A stretch of DNA of 64,000 nucleotides, from contig NZ_CP101508.1 in the NCBI RefSeq assembly GCF_024380015.1, forward strand, positions 2,790,902-2,854,901, given 5' to 3'. This DNA comes from Photobacterium atrarenae. GTDB lineage: Bacteria > Pseudomonadota > Gammaproteobacteria > Enterobacterales > Vibrionaceae. A model generated the notes under the pieces. That model had not been told where the DNA came from, did not search any database, and saw only the letters and a list, made by a program, of their open reading frames with translations. Below are positions 20,369 through 32,016 of this stretch, piece by piece (position 1 is the stretch's first letter; every line of letters starts with the position of its first letter). A program made the position numbers and the translations under genes.

Positions 20369-20998
20369 CTACAGTTTGTAACCTGTAGCTACAATATAAA
20401 CCTCACGGGAGCGATCCCGTGATGAATCCGGTTTACGGATTTTGACCACTTTAAACATGCGCCGCACTTCAGCAAGGTATTGGTCAAAGCCTTCTCCCTG
20501 GAAAACTTTTACCGCGAAGCTACCGTTCGGGGCAAGGACCTGTCTACACATATCTAATGCTAGTTCAACAAGATACATTGCTCTAGGTTGATCCGCCGCT
20601 AAATTGCCACTCATGTTCGGCGCCATATCCGAAAGGACCACATCGACCATATCCGGCTGAATGCGCTCCAGCAGAGCGTCAAGCACCGCTTCCTCGCGAA
20701 AATCCCCTTGCAGGAAGCTGACACCCGGCAAAGAGTCCATCGGCAGAATATCACAGGCAATCACCTGACCTTCATCTCCGACGATCTCCGCAGCATACTG
20801 CGACCAGCCCCCCGGCGCAGCACCCAGATCGACAACGGTCATGCCTGGCTTCAGCAGCTTGTCTTTGTGCTGGATTTCTTCAATTTTAAAAATCGCCCGC
20901 GAGCGATAGCCTTTCTTCTGAGCCTCCTGAACATACTTATCATCAAAGTGTTCTTTCAGCCAACGGCCAGAACTGGCCGAATGCTTTTTTTTACTCAT
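20369..20998 (-). CDS. rlmE: 23S rRNA 2'-O-methyltransferase RlmE (FtsJ)
   Basis: 209 aa, identical in length to E. coli. Methylates U2552 in the 23S rRNA A-loop late in 50S assembly. SAM-binding motif [15 protein letters not shown] and the K-D-K-E catalytic set are recognisable ([31 protein letters not shown]). Divergent from yhbY with 138 bp between them. A TATACT -10-like hexamer lies in that gap on the minus strand. Confidence 0.97.
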   Translation of the reverse strand: MSKKKHSASSGRWLKEHFDDKYVQEAQKKGYRSRAIFKIEEIQHKDKLLKPGMTVVDLGAAPGGWSQYAAEIVGDEGQVIACDILPMDSLPGVSFLQGDFREEAVLDALLERIQPDMVDVVLSDMAPNMSGNLAADQPRAMYLVELALDMCRQVLAPNGSFAVKVFQGEGFDQYLAEVRRMFKVVKIRKPDSSRDRSREVYIVATGYKL

Positions 20999-21136
20999 GA
21001 TTTACCTAATGAGTGAGCGTACTTATAAAGTATAATGGTCCACGTTGCCGTGACACATACTAAACAAATTAGTCTTCTAGACTAGATGGCGTTAGAATAC
21101 CTTGTTTTCAACCCTGAATAGCAAAATAGAGCCATC

Positions 21137-21433
21137 ATGAATCTAAGCACCAAACAGAAGCAATACCTCAAAGGCCTTGCTCACAACCTGAAACCTGTTG
21201 TCCTTATGGGTGCAAACGGTCTGACCGAAGCCGTTCTGGCTGAAATCGAACTCGCGCTGGACCACCATGAACTGATCAAAGTAAAAATCGCAGCTGAAGA
21301 ACGCGAGACCAAAGGCTTGATCGTTGATGCAATTGTACGTGAGACCAAAGCGGAAAAAGTTCAGGTGATCGGCAAGACGCTGGTGCTGTACCGCCAGAGC
21401 GAAGCGCGCAAAATCGAGCTTCCTCGCAAATAA
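21137..21433 (+). CDS. yhbY: Ribosome assembly RNA-binding protein YhbY
   Basis: 98-aa CRM-domain protein that binds pre-50S ribosomes. The loop GANGLTEAV corresponds to the conserved GxxG RNA-binding loop, with LKGLAHNLKPVVLMG before it. Divergent from rlmE, the same arrangement as E. coli. A TATAAT hexamer at 21031-21036 (+) could be its -10, but no good -35 is spaced from it. A clear terminator follows. Confidence 0.96.
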   Translation: MNLSTKQKQYLKGLAHNLKPVVLMGANGLTEAVLAEIELALDHHELIKVKIAAEERETKGLIVDAIVRETKAEKVQVIGKTLVLYRQSEARKIELPRK

Positions 21434-21435
21434 AA

Positions 21436-21460
21436 GAGGCCGCATCGGCGGCCTTTTTTA
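21436..21460 (+). terminator. yhbY terminator
   Basis: AGGCCGC-ATCG-GCGGCCT followed by TTTTT, beginning 3 nt after the stop codon. Confidence 0.9.
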
Positions 21461-21536
21461 TACCGCTATCATGGCACAAATACCATGCAATGCTGCCAGC
21501 CGTAACATTCTCTAACAATATTACGGCTAAGCGCCG

Positions 21537-22010
21537 TCAGATATAGGCCACTTCGGCAATTTCAAACTCGCGCTGGCCGCCCGGCGTGACAATCATCACT
21601 TCGTCGTCCTGCATTTTACCAATCAGGCCACGGGCAATCGGAGAGTTGACGGAAATACGTCCCGCCTTGATGTCCGCCTCGTCGTCACCGACAATCTGGT
21701 ATTGCACTTCTTCCTCGGTATCGACATCGATCAGCGTCACTGTGGTGCCGAAAATCACTTTGCCGGTGTTTTCCATTTTCGAAACGTCGATCACCTGGGC
21801 AACAGAGAGCTTGTATTCAATATCACGGATCTGTGCTTCACAAATCCCCTGCTCTTCACGGGCAGCATGGTATTCAGCGTTTTCTTTCAAGTCCCCCAGC
21901 TCACGTGCTTCGCCAATCGCCTGAGAGATAATAGGACGACGCTTCATTAGTGTTTCCAGCTCTTCACGCAGCATCTTTTCGCCGCGTACTGTCATTGGAA
22001 CCTTATCCAT
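21537..22010 (-). CDS. greA: Transcription elongation factor GreA
   Basis: 157 aa from ATG at 22010 with GAGGTG upstream. Upstream in-frame codons would add 28 residues absent from the family, so they are dropped. GreA inserts into the RNAP secondary channel and stimulates cleavage of backtracked RNA. N-terminal coiled coil with the acidic tip ([16 protein letters not shown]), C-terminal FKBP-like domain ending [10 protein letters not shown] weak stem (21499-21529) without T-run follows the stop. Confidence 0.97.
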   Translation of the reverse strand: MDKVPMTVRGEKMLREELETLMKRRPIISQAIGEARELGDLKENAEYHAAREEQGICEAQIRDIEYKLSVAQVIDVSKMENTGKVIFGTTVTLIDVDTEEEVQYQIVGDDEADIKAGRISVNSPIARGLIGKMQDDEVMIVTPGGQREFEIAEVAYI

Positions 22011-22506
22011 AGCTATATTCACCTCAATACCTGTTTCAGTGCTGAGCACTTTTTTAGGCAAAAAAAAGCTAGTCCAGCAGCATTGCTGAACCAACAGAGT
22101 TAATCGGGATCAGTTTTCATTCTAAACAAAGATGGGCCAGAGATCATCCCGGATCACCGTTCGGTGCATTAAAAGCAAACCTCTACAGGATTAGGGGGTG
22201 AATTGATGTGTAACCCATCACAAATCTACGCAATCTTACAAAATCATCCGGTTCTAAAAACCTCAAAATTGTCTAAAGACAACTAAAACTCTGTCCGCAA
22301 CCCGAACTTTCGACAAAATCACTAACCGCCTGAAATTAACCGACATTCCCCTGCAGCAATCTGTAAACCATCTGGTAACAGAGCATTTTTCAGTTTTTTT
22401 TACTACCTCTGCCCAGAGGATAACCAGTAAAAAGAACACTATGCATTTAGCATCCCCATGCACATAAATGCTTCATTCCAAAAAGGATTTCTAAAAGGAT
22501 TCGACA
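22011..22506. promoter_or_regulatory. greA-ompU divergent intergenic region with ToxR-like repeats
   Basis: 496 bp without a supported gene, AT-rich on the porin side. TNAAA elements in the sense of the porin occur at 22255, 22263, 22274 (4 of 5) and 22284, about one helical turn apart; TAAAG-N5-TAAAA at 22274-22288 fits the TNAAA-N5-TNAAA pattern I recall for ToxR with one mismatch. A direct repeat AAAAGGATT (near 22480-22500) precedes the porin ATG, and the second copy is its ribosome binding site. No -35/-10 pair stands out. Confidence 0.35.
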
Positions 22507-23505
22507 ATGAATAAAAAAATGATTGCACTGGCAGTCGCAGCGGCATCTCTCTCATCAGTCGCAACTGCAGCAGAGGTTTACTCGGATGAAACATCAAGCC
22601 TGGCTGTCGGCGGTCGCTTTGAAGCCCGTGCACTGATGAAGGATACAGACACCAGCAGCAACAAAGTAACTGACAAAACCCGTGTTCGTGTCAACATTGC
22701 GGGTAAAACAGATATCACAGACAGCATTTATGGTCTCGGCTTCTGGGAAGGCGAATACAAAGATGGTGAAGACATCAACAACCGTCACCTGAACGCCGGG
22801 ATCGGCGGCGACTTCGGTAAAGTTGTGTATGGTAAGACTGACGGCTCACTGGCAGCCCTGACTGACTTCACCGATATCATGGCTTACCACGGTAACGAAG
22901 CGGGCAACAAAATTGACGCGGGCGACCGAACCGGCAACAACCTGGCATACATTGGTTCATTCGATCTAGGCGGTAACAACCTGGTCCTGAACGCTAACTA
23001 CGTATTTGACGGCGACAATGAGAATGTGGCTGGCGAGTATGATGTCAACGGCTACGCTGCAAGCGCTATCTATGCGATGGACATGGGCCTGGCATTCGGT
23101 GCCGGTTACGGTGAGCAGGATGGTTACGGCCCGCTGAACACGGAGAAAGCCAAACAGGCTTTCGGTGCGCTCTCCTATACCGCTGGCGATATCTATGTTG
23201 CCGCCCTGTACCAGGATGCAGAAGATACCCTGGTTGACGGCAGCCTGATCAAAGACTCAAAAGGTTACGAGTTCGCCGCAGCATATACCCTGGGTAAGAC
23301 TGTGTTCATCGCCACCTACAATTTCCTGGAAGATTCTGACAACAACATCGACCTGCGAGACTCTATTGCCATCGATGCAACCCACTACTTCAACAAGAAC
23401 TTCCGCACCTACGCCTCTTACAAGTTCAACAACCTGGACAAGAAAGATGTCGGCCAGGCCGCAGCTTCTGACGAATTCGTGCTGGGTGCCCGTTACGACT
23501 TCTAA
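22507..23505 (+). CDS. ompU: OmpU-type general porin
   Basis: 332 aa, 16-strand trimeric outer-membrane porin. Signal peptide of about 21 residues (cleavage near TAA-EVY), absence of cysteine, and C-terminal aromatic residue in the final strand (GARYDF). The blocks VYGKTDGSLAALTDFTDIM and DSIYGLGFWEGEY match V. cholerae OmpU and Photobacterium OmpL/OmpH. Its position between greA and dacB is that of ompU in V. cholerae. Good ribosome site AAGGA 7 nt before ATG. In Vibrio the gene is activated by ToxR; candidate repeats are described upstream. Acidic surface loops give a strongly Asp-rich sequence, consistent with a cation-tolerant marine porin (inference). Confidence 0.93.
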   Translation: MNKKMIALAVAAASLSSVATAAEVYSDETSSLAVGGRFEARALMKDTDTSSNKVTDKTRVRVNIAGKTDITDSIYGLGFWEGEYKDGEDINNRHLNAGIGGDFGKVVYGKTDGSLAALTDFTDIMAYHGNEAGNKIDAGDRTGNNLAYIGSFDLGGNNLVLNANYVFDGDNENVAGEYDVNGYAASAIYAMDMGLAFGAGYGEQDGYGPLNTEKAKQAFGALSYTAGDIYVAALYQDAEDTLVDGSLIKDSKGYEFAAAYTLGKTVFIATYNFLEDSDNNIDLRDSIAIDATHYFNKNFRTYASYKFNNLDKKDVGQAAASDEFVLGARYDF

Positions 23506-23529
23506 TCGCTAGGCTATCACCTGAGACGA

Positions 23530-23561
23530 AGGCGTCCCTCTTTCAGGGGGACGCCTTTTTT
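23530..23561 (+). terminator. ompU terminator
   Basis: AGGCGTCCC-TCTTTCAG-GGGGACGCCT followed by TTTTTTC, a strong hairpin 25 nt after the stop. Confidence 0.92.
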
Positions 23562-23602
23562 CGATAAGATAGTCCCACACTTCCCAACCAGACGCTGATC
23601 CC

Positions 23603-25012
23603 ATGCTCCGTGCTTTGACGTTACTTTTAGGCTTCCTGCTCTGTACCCGGGCGCTGGCCACACCAGCTTTCTCACCCCAACGGGCGCTCAGCCAGCTTCC
23701 GGCCGGCCACGATGCTGCGCTGCTAATAGCCGATCCGGCTACGGGCGAGATCCTGTATTCCCAGCGCGCAACACAGTTGCAAGCGCCGGCCAGTACCCAA
23801 AAAATGCTCACGGCCCTGGCCGCCAAACTCTATCTGAAGGACGACTTCCGCTTTACCACCGACCTGGAGCGCCGGGGAGACGACATCATTCTGCGCTTTA
23901 GCGGCGATCCCCTGCTCTCACGAACCCAGCTGGCTGACCTGCTCCGTCAGTTGAAGAAGCACCATATCACCCGGATTGAGGGCAATATCTTACTCAACGG
24001 TGCCGTATTTAGCGGCTATGAGCAAGCACCGGGGTGGCCGTGGGATATTCTCGGCGTCTGCTACAGTGCGCCGTCAAGCAGCATCTCGCTGGAGCACAAC
24101 TGTGTCCAGGGCGCGCTGTACAGTAACCGGGCACCGGGCGAGTTGACCCGGGTCAACGTACCCCGCCACCAGCCCATCACCGTCACCAGTGATGCTCGGA
24201 TTGTGAGCCAAACCGAACAAGAATCCAGCTATTGCGATTTGACCCTGACGACCGCCCCAGGCAACCACTACCAGCTCAGTGGCTGCTTACCTGAGCGCAA
24301 AAAGCCACTGCCGCTCAATTTTGCCGTCCAGGACACATTCGGCTATAGCGCTGCGGTGATCCGGGATGAGCTCCAACGCGCCGGAATTGATTTCCGCGGC
24401 CAGATCAGGCGTGACGATCAGGCCCGGGGAGAGCGCCTGGCGCGCCATCGCTCTGAGCCTCTCGAGACATTAGTCGATATCATGGTCAAGGATTCGGATA
24501 ACCTGATCGCCGACAACTTGCTCAAAACCCTAGGCCGGGTTTACTTTGAACAACCCGGTACGTTTGCCAACGGGGTGGCGGCAATGAAAGCCATTCTGGC
24601 CGAGAAAGCGGATATCGACCTCAGCCAGGCCGTTCTGGTTGATGGTTCCGGCCTGTCACGCAACAACCGCCTGAATGCAAAACTGATGATGAAAGTGATC
24701 GCTTACATCTACCAGCACGATAAAAAGCTGAGCCTGCTGCAAACCCTGCCCGTGAGCGGCCAGAGCGGCACCCTGAAATATCGCCAGAGTATCCGCCACC
24801 AACCCCTGGCAGGCCAAATTGCCGCCAAAAGCGGCAGCTTGTATGGTACCCATAACCTGACCGGGATCATCACCACCCAATCCGGAAAACAGCTGCTGTT
24901 TGTCCAGTTGATCACCAACTATCACCCACCGGAGCAAGAAGAAGCCGGTGTCGCGCCGCCGATTGAGCTGTTTGAGCGCCAGCTCTACCGCAATCTGTAC
25001 CGACAGTATTAA
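23603..25012 (+). CDS. dacB: D-alanyl-D-alanine carboxypeptidase/endopeptidase PBP4
   Basis: 469 aa (E. coli 477). Periplasmic class C penicillin-binding protein that trims and cleaves peptidoglycan cross-links. Signal peptide up to about residue 19 (LCTRALA). Active-site motifs: S64-T-Q-K67 (ASTQKM), SDN in KDSDNLIADN, and KSG in AAKSGSLYGT. The large insert domain between the first two motifs is present, including Cys pairs likely to be disulfide-bonded. A GC hairpin without T-run (25017-25039) follows. Confidence 0.96.
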   Translation: MLRALTLLLGFLLCTRALATPAFSPQRALSQLPAGHDAALLIADPATGEILYSQRATQLQAPASTQKMLTALAAKLYLKDDFRFTTDLERRGDDIILRFSGDPLLSRTQLADLLRQLKKHHITRIEGNILLNGAVFSGYEQAPGWPWDILGVCYSAPSSSISLEHNCVQGALYSNRAPGELTRVNVPRHQPITVTSDARIVSQTEQESSYCDLTLTTAPGNHYQLSGCLPERKKPLPLNFAVQDTFGYSAAVIRDELQRAGIDFRGQIRRDDQARGERLARHRSEPLETLVDIMVKDSDNLIADNLLKTLGRVYFEQPGTFANGVAAMKAILAEKADIDLSQAVLVDGSGLSRNNRLNAKLMMKVIAYIYQHDKKLSLLQTLPVSGQSGTLKYRQSIRHQPLAGQIAAKSGSLYGTHNLTGIITTQSGKQLLFVQLITNYHPPEQEEAGVAPPIELFERQLYRNLYRQY

Positions 25013-25016
25013 CTTA

Positions 25017-25039
25017 AGCCCCGGCGTTTCACCGGGGCT
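25017..25039 (+). terminator. Hairpin after dacB
   Basis: AGCCCCGG-CGTTTCA-CCGGGGCT, 4 nt after the dacB stop but without a T-run, so intrinsic termination is uncertain. Confidence 0.5.
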
Positions 25040-25113
25040 GAATCCGAAATCCCGAGCACACTATTATCGTGCCATGCCATAGGCCTGCACCTGCGCCTTT
25101 CCCCGAAAACAAC

Positions 25114-25136
25114 AAAGCCCGCACGAGGCGGGCTTT
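25114..25136 (-). terminator. carAB terminator
   Basis: AAAGCCCGC-CTCGT-GCGGGCTTT on the minus strand followed by GTTGTTTTC, 24 nt after the carB stop. Confidence 0.8.
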
Positions 25137-25159
25137 GAATCATTATGGTTTCAGTGCAA

Positions 25160-28100
25160 TCAGGCTTGGTTAACCCGAGCATGCAACTCCTGTACCGAGA
25201 CGACCTTGTTACGGTCATCCGCAGCCCAGGCCATACAGGTTGCGAACGCTGCATTCAGCGTAGTGGTGTAGTTCACCTTCTCCGCCAACGCGCCGCGACG
25301 CAGGACCTTCGAGTCCTCAATCGCCTGACGACCTTCCGCCGTGTTGACGATGTAGGTGTACTCGTTGTTCTTGATCCGGTCGAGGATATGCGGACGCCCT
25401 TCATGAACCTTGTTCACCAGACGCGGATTGATCCCGGCTTCACCCAGCACCACTGCCGTGCCATGCGTCGCGTCCAGCTCGTAACCCTGCTTCACCAGCT
25501 TCGAAGCCAGGTCAACCACACGTTGCTTATCGTTGCCACGCACCGACAGCAGCGCACGGCCCTTGGCCTGCTTCTCTTTCCCACAACCCAGCTCGGCTTT
25601 GGCAAAAGCCTCGGCAAACGTGTCGCCAACGCCCATAACCTCACCGGTCGAGCGCATTTCAGGGCCCAACAGCGGGTCTACTCCCGGGAACTTGTTGAAC
25701 GGCAATACCACTTCTTTCACCGAGTAGTATGGTGGGATGATCTCTTGGGTAAAGCCCTGAGATTCCAGCGTCTGGCCTGCCATTACACGCGCCGCAATCT
25801 TAGCCAGCGGTGCGCCCGTGGCTTTCGAGACGAATGGGACCGTCCGCGCAGCACGTGGGTTGACCTCAATCAGGTACACTTCGTTATCTTTCACCGCAAA
25901 CTGAGTGTTCATCAGGCCGCGAACGCCCAGCTCAAAGGCCAGCTTCTCAACCTGCTGACGCATCACGTCCTGAATCTCTTGGCTCAGGGTGTAAGCCGGC
26001 AGCGAACAGGCCGAGTCACCGGAGTGAACACCGGCTTGCTCAATGTGTTCCATGATCCCGCCAATCACCACGCGCTCACCGTCACAAATCGCGTCGATAT
26101 CCACTTCGGTTGCGTCATCCAGGAAGCGATCCAGCAGCACCGGAGATTCGTTCGAGACGCTCACCGCTTCTGCAAAGTAACGGCGCAAGTCGGCTTCGTC
26201 ATAAACGATTTCCATCGCCCGGCCACCCAGGACGTAAGATGGGCGCACCACCAGCGGGAAACCAATTTCTTTTGATTTCTCAACCGCTTGCTCCAACGCT
26301 GTTACGGTGGCGTTCTCTGGCTGCTTCAAGCCCAGACGCTCAACAGCCGCCTGGAATCGCTCACGGTCTTCGGCACGGTCAATCGCATCCGGGCTGGTGC
26401 CGATAATCGGCACACCCGCCGCTTCCAGAGCACGCGCCAGTTTCAGTGGTGTCTGGCCACCGTACTGCACAATCACGCCTTTTGGCTGTTCAACGCGGAC
26501 GATAGACAGCACATCTTCCAGTGTCACCGGCTCAAAGTACAGACGATCCGAGGTGTCGTAGTCCGTCGAGACAGTCTCCGGGTTACAGTTCACCATAATG
26601 GTCTCGTAACCGTCTTCACGCAGCGCCAGTGACGCATGTACACAGCAATAGTCAAACTCAATGCCCTGACCAATCCGGTTCGGACCACCACCCAATACCA
26701 TGATCTTGTCTTTGTCAGTCGGCTGCGCTTCACACTCTTCATCGTATGATGAGTACATGTAAGCGGTATCTGAAGAAAACTCTGCGGCACAGGTATCAAC
26801 ACGCTTGTAGACCGGGTGAATGTCGAACTGATCACGCAGTTTACGGATTTCAGATTCGGCCACGCCCAGAATTTTCGCCAGACGTGCATCAGCAAAACCT
26901 TTACGCTTAAGCTTGCGCAGCACATCCGCATTCAGGCCGGCAAAGCCGCCTTCTTTCACGGCGTTCTCAAGCTGCACCAGCTCTTCAATCTGGACCAGGA
27001 ACCAGCGGTCGATATTAGTCAAGTTAAAGACCCCATCGACTGACAAGCCGGCCCGGAAGGCATCAGCGATGTACCAGATCCGCTCGGCACCGGCATCTTT
27101 GAGCTCATGGCGGATCTTGGTCAGCGCATCCGGCGCATCCAGGTCAACCATTTCGTCAAAGCCGGTCGCGCCAACTTCCAGGCCACGCAGGGCTTTTTGC
27201 AACGATTCCTGCTGGTTACGGCCAATCGCCATGACCTCACCGACCGATTTCATCTGCGTCGTCAGACGATCGTTGGCACCGGCAAATTTCTCGAAGTTGA
27301 AGCGTGGGATCTTAGTCACGACGTAGTCAATCGTCGGCTCGAATGATGCTGGCGTTGCACCGCCAGTGATGTCATTCATCAGCTCATCGAGGGTAAAGCC
27401 GATCGCCAGCTTGGCCGCAACTTTGGCAATCGGGAAACCGGTTGCTTTCGAGGCCAGGGCTGAAGAGCGCGAAACCCGTGGGTTCATCTCGATGATCACC
27501 ATGCGGCCGTCTTTCGGATTGATCCCGAACTGAACATTCGAGCCACCGGTTTCAACGCCGATTTCACGCAGGACAGCCAGCGAAGCATTTCGCATCAGCT
27601 GGTATTCTTTGTCGGTCAGGGTCTGGGCTGGCGCCACGGTGATCGAGTCACCGGTGTGGATTCCCATCGGGTCAAAGTTTTCAATCGCACATACGATGAT
27701 GCAGTTGTCGTTCTTATCCCGAACCACTTCCATCTCGTACTCTTTCCAGCCAATCAGCGACTCATCAATCAGCAGCTCATTGGTTGGCGACAGATCCAGG
27801 CCGCGGCGGCAAATTTCTTCAAACTCTTCCTTGTTATAGGCAATCCCGCCACCGGTGCCGCCCATGGTGAAAGACGGACGGATAATACATGGAAAGCCAA
27901 CCATATCGAGGACTTTATAGGCTTCTTCCATGCTTTTGGCGGTATCGGCGCGCGGACACTCAAGGCCAATCGACTTCATCGCCGCATCGAAACGCGAACG
28001 ATCTTCTGCTTTATCAATCGCATCGGCAGTCGCACCAATCATCTCGACCCCAAACTCTGCCAGCACCCCGTGGCGCTCCAGATCCAGCGCGCAGTTCAGG

Positions 28101-28384
28101 GCTGTCTGGCCACCCATGGTCGGCAGCACGGCATCCGGGCGCTCTTTCTCGATGATTTTGCGCACCACTTCCCAGTGGATCGGCTCGATGTAAGTCGCAT
28201 CGGCCATTTCCGGGTCGGTCATAATGGTTGCCGGATTCGAGTTCACTAGAATGACGCGGTAGCCTTCTTCGCGCAGCGCTTTACAGGCTTGGGCACCCGA
28301 GTAGTCAAACTCACACGCCTGGCCGATCACGATCGGGCCGGCACCCAGGATAAGAACACTTTGAATGTCAGTACGTTTTGGCAT
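25160..28384 (-). CDS. carB: Carbamoyl-phosphate synthase large subunit
   Basis: 1074 aa (E. coli 1073). Makes carbamoyl phosphate from bicarbonate, ammonia (from CarA) and 2 ATP, feeding arginine and pyrimidine synthesis. Two homologous ATP-grasp halves (about 1-400 and 553-935), each with a preATP-grasp motif: [21 protein letters not shown] and [19 protein letters not shown] start them. The C-terminal allosteric domain (about 936-1074) binds UMP and ornithine in E. coli. It follows carA by 16 nt. Confidence 0.98.
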   Translation of the reverse strand: MPKRTDIQSVLILGAGPIVIGQACEFDYSGAQACKALREEGYRVILVNSNPATIMTDPEMADATYIEPIHWEVVRKIIEKERPDAVLPTMGGQTALNCALDLERHGVLAEFGVEMIGATADAIDKAEDRSRFDAAMKSIGLECPRADTAKSMEEAYKVLDMVGFPCIIRPSFTMGGTGGGIAYNKEEFEEICRRGLDLSPTNELLIDESLIGWKEYEMEVVRDKNDNCIIVCAIENFDPMGIHTGDSITVAPAQTLTDKEYQLMRNASLAVLREIGVETGGSNVQFGINPKDGRMVIIEMNPRVSRSSALASKATGFPIAKVAAKLAIGFTLDELMNDITGGATPASFEPTIDYVVTKIPRFNFEKFAGANDRLTTQMKSVGEVMAIGRNQQESLQKALRGLEVGATGFDEMVDLDAPDALTKIRHELKDAGAERIWYIADAFRAGLSVDGVFNLTNIDRWFLVQIEELVQLENAVKEGGFAGLNADVLRKLKRKGFADARLAKILGVAESEIRKLRDQFDIHPVYKRVDTCAAEFSSDTAYMYSSYDEECEAQPTDKDKIMVLGGGPNRIGQGIEFDYCCVHASLALREDGYETIMVNCNPETVSTDYDTSDRLYFEPVTLEDVLSIVRVEQPKGVIVQYGGQTPLKLARALEAAGVPIIGTSPDAIDRAEDRERFQAAVERLGLKQPENATVTALEQAVEKSKEIGFPLVVRPSYVLGGRAMEIVYDEADLRRYFAEAVSVSNESPVLLDRFLDDATEVDIDAICDGERVVIGGIMEHIEQAGVHSGDSACSLPAYTLSQEIQDVMRQQVEKLAFELGVRGLMNTQFAVKDNEVYLIEVNPRAARTVPFVSKATGAPLAKIAARVMAGQTLESQGFTQEIIPPYYSVKEVVLPFNKFPGVDPLLGPEMRSTGEVMGVGDTFAEAFAKAELGCGKEKQAKGRALLSVRGNDKQRVVDLASKLVKQGYELDATHGTAVVLGEAGINPRLVNKVHEGRPHILDRIKNNEYTYIVNTAEGRQAIEDSKVLRRGALAEKVNYTTTLNAAFATCMAWAADDRNKVVSVQELHARVNQA

Positions 28385-28400
28385 TGCTTACTACTCCGGC

Positions 28401-29540
28401 TTAGGCGCTGTGCTGTTTAATCAAGTCGATAAAGTGGTCAAATAGGGGTGCCGCATCGTGCGGACCCGGGCTGGCTTCCGGGTGGCCCTGGAAACTGAAG
28501 GCCGGCTTGTCAGTGCGGTGGATTCCCTGCAGCGAGCCGTCAAACAGTGATTTGTGTGTGGCACGCAGGTTTTCCGGCAACGTCGCTTCATCAGCGGCAA
28601 AGCCGTGGTTCTGGCTGGTGATCATTACCACATCACGGTCTAAGTCTTTCACCGGGTGGTTGGCACCATGATGGCCGAACTTCATTTTCACAGTCTGCGC
28701 ACCGCTGGCCAGGGCCAGGATTTGGTGGCCCAGGCAGATCCCGAAGATTGGCAAGCCTTTATCCAGAAACACTTTGGTCGCTTCAATGGCATAGGTACAT
28801 GGCTCCGGGTCACCCGGACCGTTGGACAGGAAGACACCGTCCGGGTTCATCGCCAGCACTTCTTCTGCCGAGGTCTGCGCCGGGACCACCGTCAGGCGGC
28901 AACCGCGGTCAACCAACATGCGTAGGATATTGCGCTTGGCACCAAAGTCGTACGCCACAACGTGGTACGGCAGCTCACTGTCATCTTTGGCTTCCGGCAG
29001 ACCGCCGGTCAGCGTCCAGGAGCCCTGCTTCCACGGGTAAGCTTCCGCAGTGGTCACTTCTTTAGCCAGATCCATCCCTTTCAGGCCCGGGAAATCTTTT
29101 GCTTTGGCCAGCGCCAGCGCTTCATCCAGGTGCTCGCCCGCCATGATGCAGCCATTCTGCGCCCCTTTCTCACGCAACAGGCGCGTCAGTTTGCGGGTAT
29201 CAATGTCTGCGATGCCAACGATGTTTTGGGATTTCAGGTAATCAGAAAGGGATTGCTGATTTCGGAAGTTGGAAGCGATGAGGGGGAGATCGCGAATCAC
29301 CAGGCCTTGCGCGTGGATGGAGGAGGATTCTTCGTCTTCGGAATTAGTTCCGGTATTGCCAATATGGGGGTAAGTGAGAGTCACTATCTGTTGTGAATAA
29401 GAAGGGTCGGTGAGGATTTCCTGATACCCCGTCATCGAGGTGTTAAAAACGACTTCACCAACAGCCGAACCATCTGCCCCGATGGACACGCCGTGGAACA
29501 CTGTCCCATCTTCCAGGACTAACAGCGCTGATTTGCTCAA
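28401..29540 (-). CDS. carA: Carbamoyl-phosphate synthase small subunit
   Basis: 379 aa glutaminase subunit. TTG start at 29540 with GGAGG 5 nt upstream; E. coli carA also starts at UUG. N-terminal domain [18 protein letters not shown]-terminal class I glutamine amidotransferase domain with nucleophile cysteine in FGICLGHQ (about residue 270) and the His/Glu pair in [10 protein letters not shown]. Ammonia passes to CarB through an internal tunnel. Promoter is described upstream. Confidence 0.97.
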   Translation of the reverse strand: MSKSALLVLEDGTVFHGVSIGADGSAVGEVVFNTSMTGYQEILTDPSYSQQIVTLTYPHIGNTGTNSEDEESSSIHAQGLVIRDLPLIASNFRNQQSLSDYLKSQNIVGIADIDTRKLTRLLREKGAQNGCIMAGEHLDEALALAKAKDFPGLKGMDLAKEVTTAEAYPWKQGSWTLTGGLPEAKDDSELPYHVVAYDFGAKRNILRMLVDRGCRLTVVPAQTSAEEVLAMNPDGVFLSNGPGDPEPCTYAIEATKVFLDKGLPIFGICLGHQILALASGAQTVKMKFGHHGANHPVKDLDRDVVMITSQNHGFAADEATLPENLRATHKSLFDGSLQGIHRTDKPAFSFQGHPEASPGPHDAAPLFDHFIDLIKQHSA

Positions 29541-29656
29541 GACAACCTCCAGAGATTTAGAATAATAAAAATGCAGCTAAAACAGATAAACTTGCAATTA
29601 CCCATTCCATACAAAGTCAAAAAGCGAGTCAAGCTGATTTTTGACAAATTGCGCGC

Positions 29657-29685
29657 ATTCTAGAGATGACTGTGAAAAGTGTCAA
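29657..29685 (-). promoter_or_regulatory. carAB promoter (strong sigma-70 type)
   Basis: On the minus strand: -35 TTGACA (29685-29680), exactly 17 nt, -10 TAGAAT (29662-29657). Predicted start near 29650 gives a leader of about 110 nt. An imperfect ArgR-box-like stretch TGCATTTTTATTATTC is at about 29560-29575 in the leader; I do not consider it proven. Confidence 0.7.
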
Positions 29686-29689
29686 CCGA

Positions 29690-30050
29690 AGCACCAAAAT
29701 AAATTTTATTTTTAGCAACCCAAGCAAAAACCCCGCCCGTAACCTGGATAAGTCACACTTAAGTCGGTTATTTCAACGCCCCAAACGAACCAAAAAATCA
29801 GGTTATCGTTTGCCTAAAATCACCGCCACGAGAAAAAATAAAAGCCATCCCACAACGGCAAAAAACCAGGACTTAAAGTCGCATTTACAGCAATACAAGC
29901 AAGAATTACAGCCAAATCAACAAAACAAATACTAAACTTAGCTTCCCCAGGTTCTAAACGACGCAACAAGGCGCAAAGGCATGCTCAGGTGCATAAAACC
30001 ACTATTTATTCACTTTGAGTGCAGTGATGCATAATAATTATGACATTCGG
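29690..30050. other. Gene-free A-rich region upstream of carA
   Basis: About 360 bp between the carAB promoter and the dapB terminator. It is A-rich on the plus strand. A Lys/Asn-rich open frame there (29666-29935, +) has no ribosome site and low-complexity composition, so I treat it as noise. An upstream activator or second carA promoter, as in E. coli (P1 and P2), would be here, but I cannot point to one. Confidence 0.4.
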
Positions 30051-30100
30051 ATAAAAAAACAGGGTGATGCTGTTATCGTTGATAACGGCATCACCCTGTT
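30051..30100 (-). terminator. dapB terminator
   Basis: Very long stem of about 20 bp: AACAGGGTGATGC...GCATCACCCTGTT with a GTT/AAC loop and one G-T pair, followed on the minus strand by TTTTTTATCC. 32 nt after the dapB stop. Confidence 0.92.
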
Positions 30101-30131
30101 GATTTGGTGGGCTGTTCGAGCGGAAATACGC

Positions 30132-30959
<828 letters not shown>

Positions 30960-31005
30960 TCATCTGGATAATTGGTAGCTCTCCAATGTAGCCTGTTGAC
31001 CCGGA

Positions 31006-31035
31006 TAAAAAAAGCCCCGGTGTAAGACCGGGGCT
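31006..31035 (-). terminator. ispH operon terminator
   Basis: AGCCCCGG-TCTTACA-CCGGGGCT on the minus strand followed by TTTTTTTATCC, 25 nt after the ispH stop. Confidence 0.92.
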
Positions 31036-31059
31036 ATTTAAATACTTCAGTGAAGGGGA

Positions 31060-32004
31060 TTACCCGACATTTTTGACCTGCAGCTCGCGCGGTACTTCAA
31101 AGAACATATTCTCTTCACGCCCTGTCAGCTCTTCAACTTCGGCGCCGCTCAGTTCCTGGATCCGGGCAATAATCTGATTGACCAGCTCTTCCGGTGCTGA
31201 AGCGCCGGCGGTGATCCCGACTTTCTGCTTGCCATCAAACCAGACCGGTTGCACATCTTCCGGGCAATCGGTCAAATACCCCGGCGTGCCCAGCTTTTCT
31301 GCCAACTCGCGTAAGCGATTAGAGTTGGAGGAGTTCTTAGAGCCAACCACGATCATCACATCCACGGTCTCTGCCATCTCGCGCACAGCATCCTGGCGAT
31401 TCTGAGTGGCATAGCAGATGTCATCTTTACGCGGCCCCTGGATCTGCGGGAAAACTTCGCGCAGCTTGTCGATCACATCGGCCGTTTCATCCACTGACAG
31501 CGTGGTCTGGCTGACATAATGCAGGTTGGATGGATCTTTGACCACCAGCTTGTCGACATCGGCCGGGGTTTCCACCAAATACATGCCGCCGGTATCACTG
31601 GCGTACTGGCCCATGGTGCCTTCAACTTCCGGGTGGCCGGCGTGGCCGATCAGCACCACCTCCATATTGCGGCGGCTGGCGCGCGCCACTTCCATATGAA
31701 CCTTGGTTACCAGCGGACAGGTGGCATCAAACACCGTCAGCTGACGGGCTTTGGCTTCATGTCGCACTGCCTGCGACACCCCATGCGCCGAAAAAATGAC
31801 GATATTGTCGTCCGGCACTTCATGCAACTCTTCGACGAAAATCGCGCCGCGCTGCTTCAGCCCTTCCACGACAAAACGGTTGTGCACCACTTCATGGCGG
31901 ACATAAATCGGCGGCTGATATAACTCCAGTGCCCGCTCAACAATACTGATGGCACGGTCAACACCGGCACAAAAACCGCGTGGATTGGCGAGTAAGATTT
32001 TCAT
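31060..32004 (-). CDS. ispH: 4-hydroxy-3-methylbut-2-enyl diphosphate reductase
   Basis: 314 aa. Last step of the MEP pathway, yielding IPP and DMAPP. The three cluster cysteines are present: C12 (GFCAGV), the one in ATCPLV (about 96) and the one in [11 protein letters not shown] (about 197), with the catalytic Glu in the [10 protein letters not shown] region. It is the last gene of the string ribF-ileS-lspA-fkpB-ispH, starting 12 nt after fkpB. Confidence 0.98.
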   Translation of the reverse strand: MKILLANPRGFCAGVDRAISIVERALELYQPPIYVRHEVVHNRFVVEGLKQRGAIFVEELHEVPDDNIVIFSAHGVSQAVRHEAKARQLTVFDATCPLVTKVHMEVARASRRNMEVVLIGHAGHPEVEGTMGQYASDTGGMYLVETPADVDKLVVKDPSNLHYVSQTTLSVDETADVIDKLREVFPQIQGPRKDDICYATQNRQDAVREMAETVDVMIVVGSKNSSNSNRLRELAEKLGTPGYLTDCPEDVQPVWFDGKQKVGITAGASAPEELVNQIIARIQELSGAEVEELTGREENMFFEVPRELQVKNVG

Positions 32005-32016
32005 GGCTAACAGCTC

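Noticed and set aside
25145..26275. 376-codon frame (+) opposite carB
   Set aside because: Shadow of carB, same reasoning.
29555..29580. ArgR box in the carA leader
   Set aside because: The two half-sites match TGAAT/ATTCA too poorly, and no second box is at the usual 3-bp spacing.
29666..29935. 89-codon Lys/Asn-rich open frame (+) upstream of carA
   Set aside because: No ribosome site, low-complexity composition set by A-rich DNA, and it overlaps the carAB promoter on the opposite strand.
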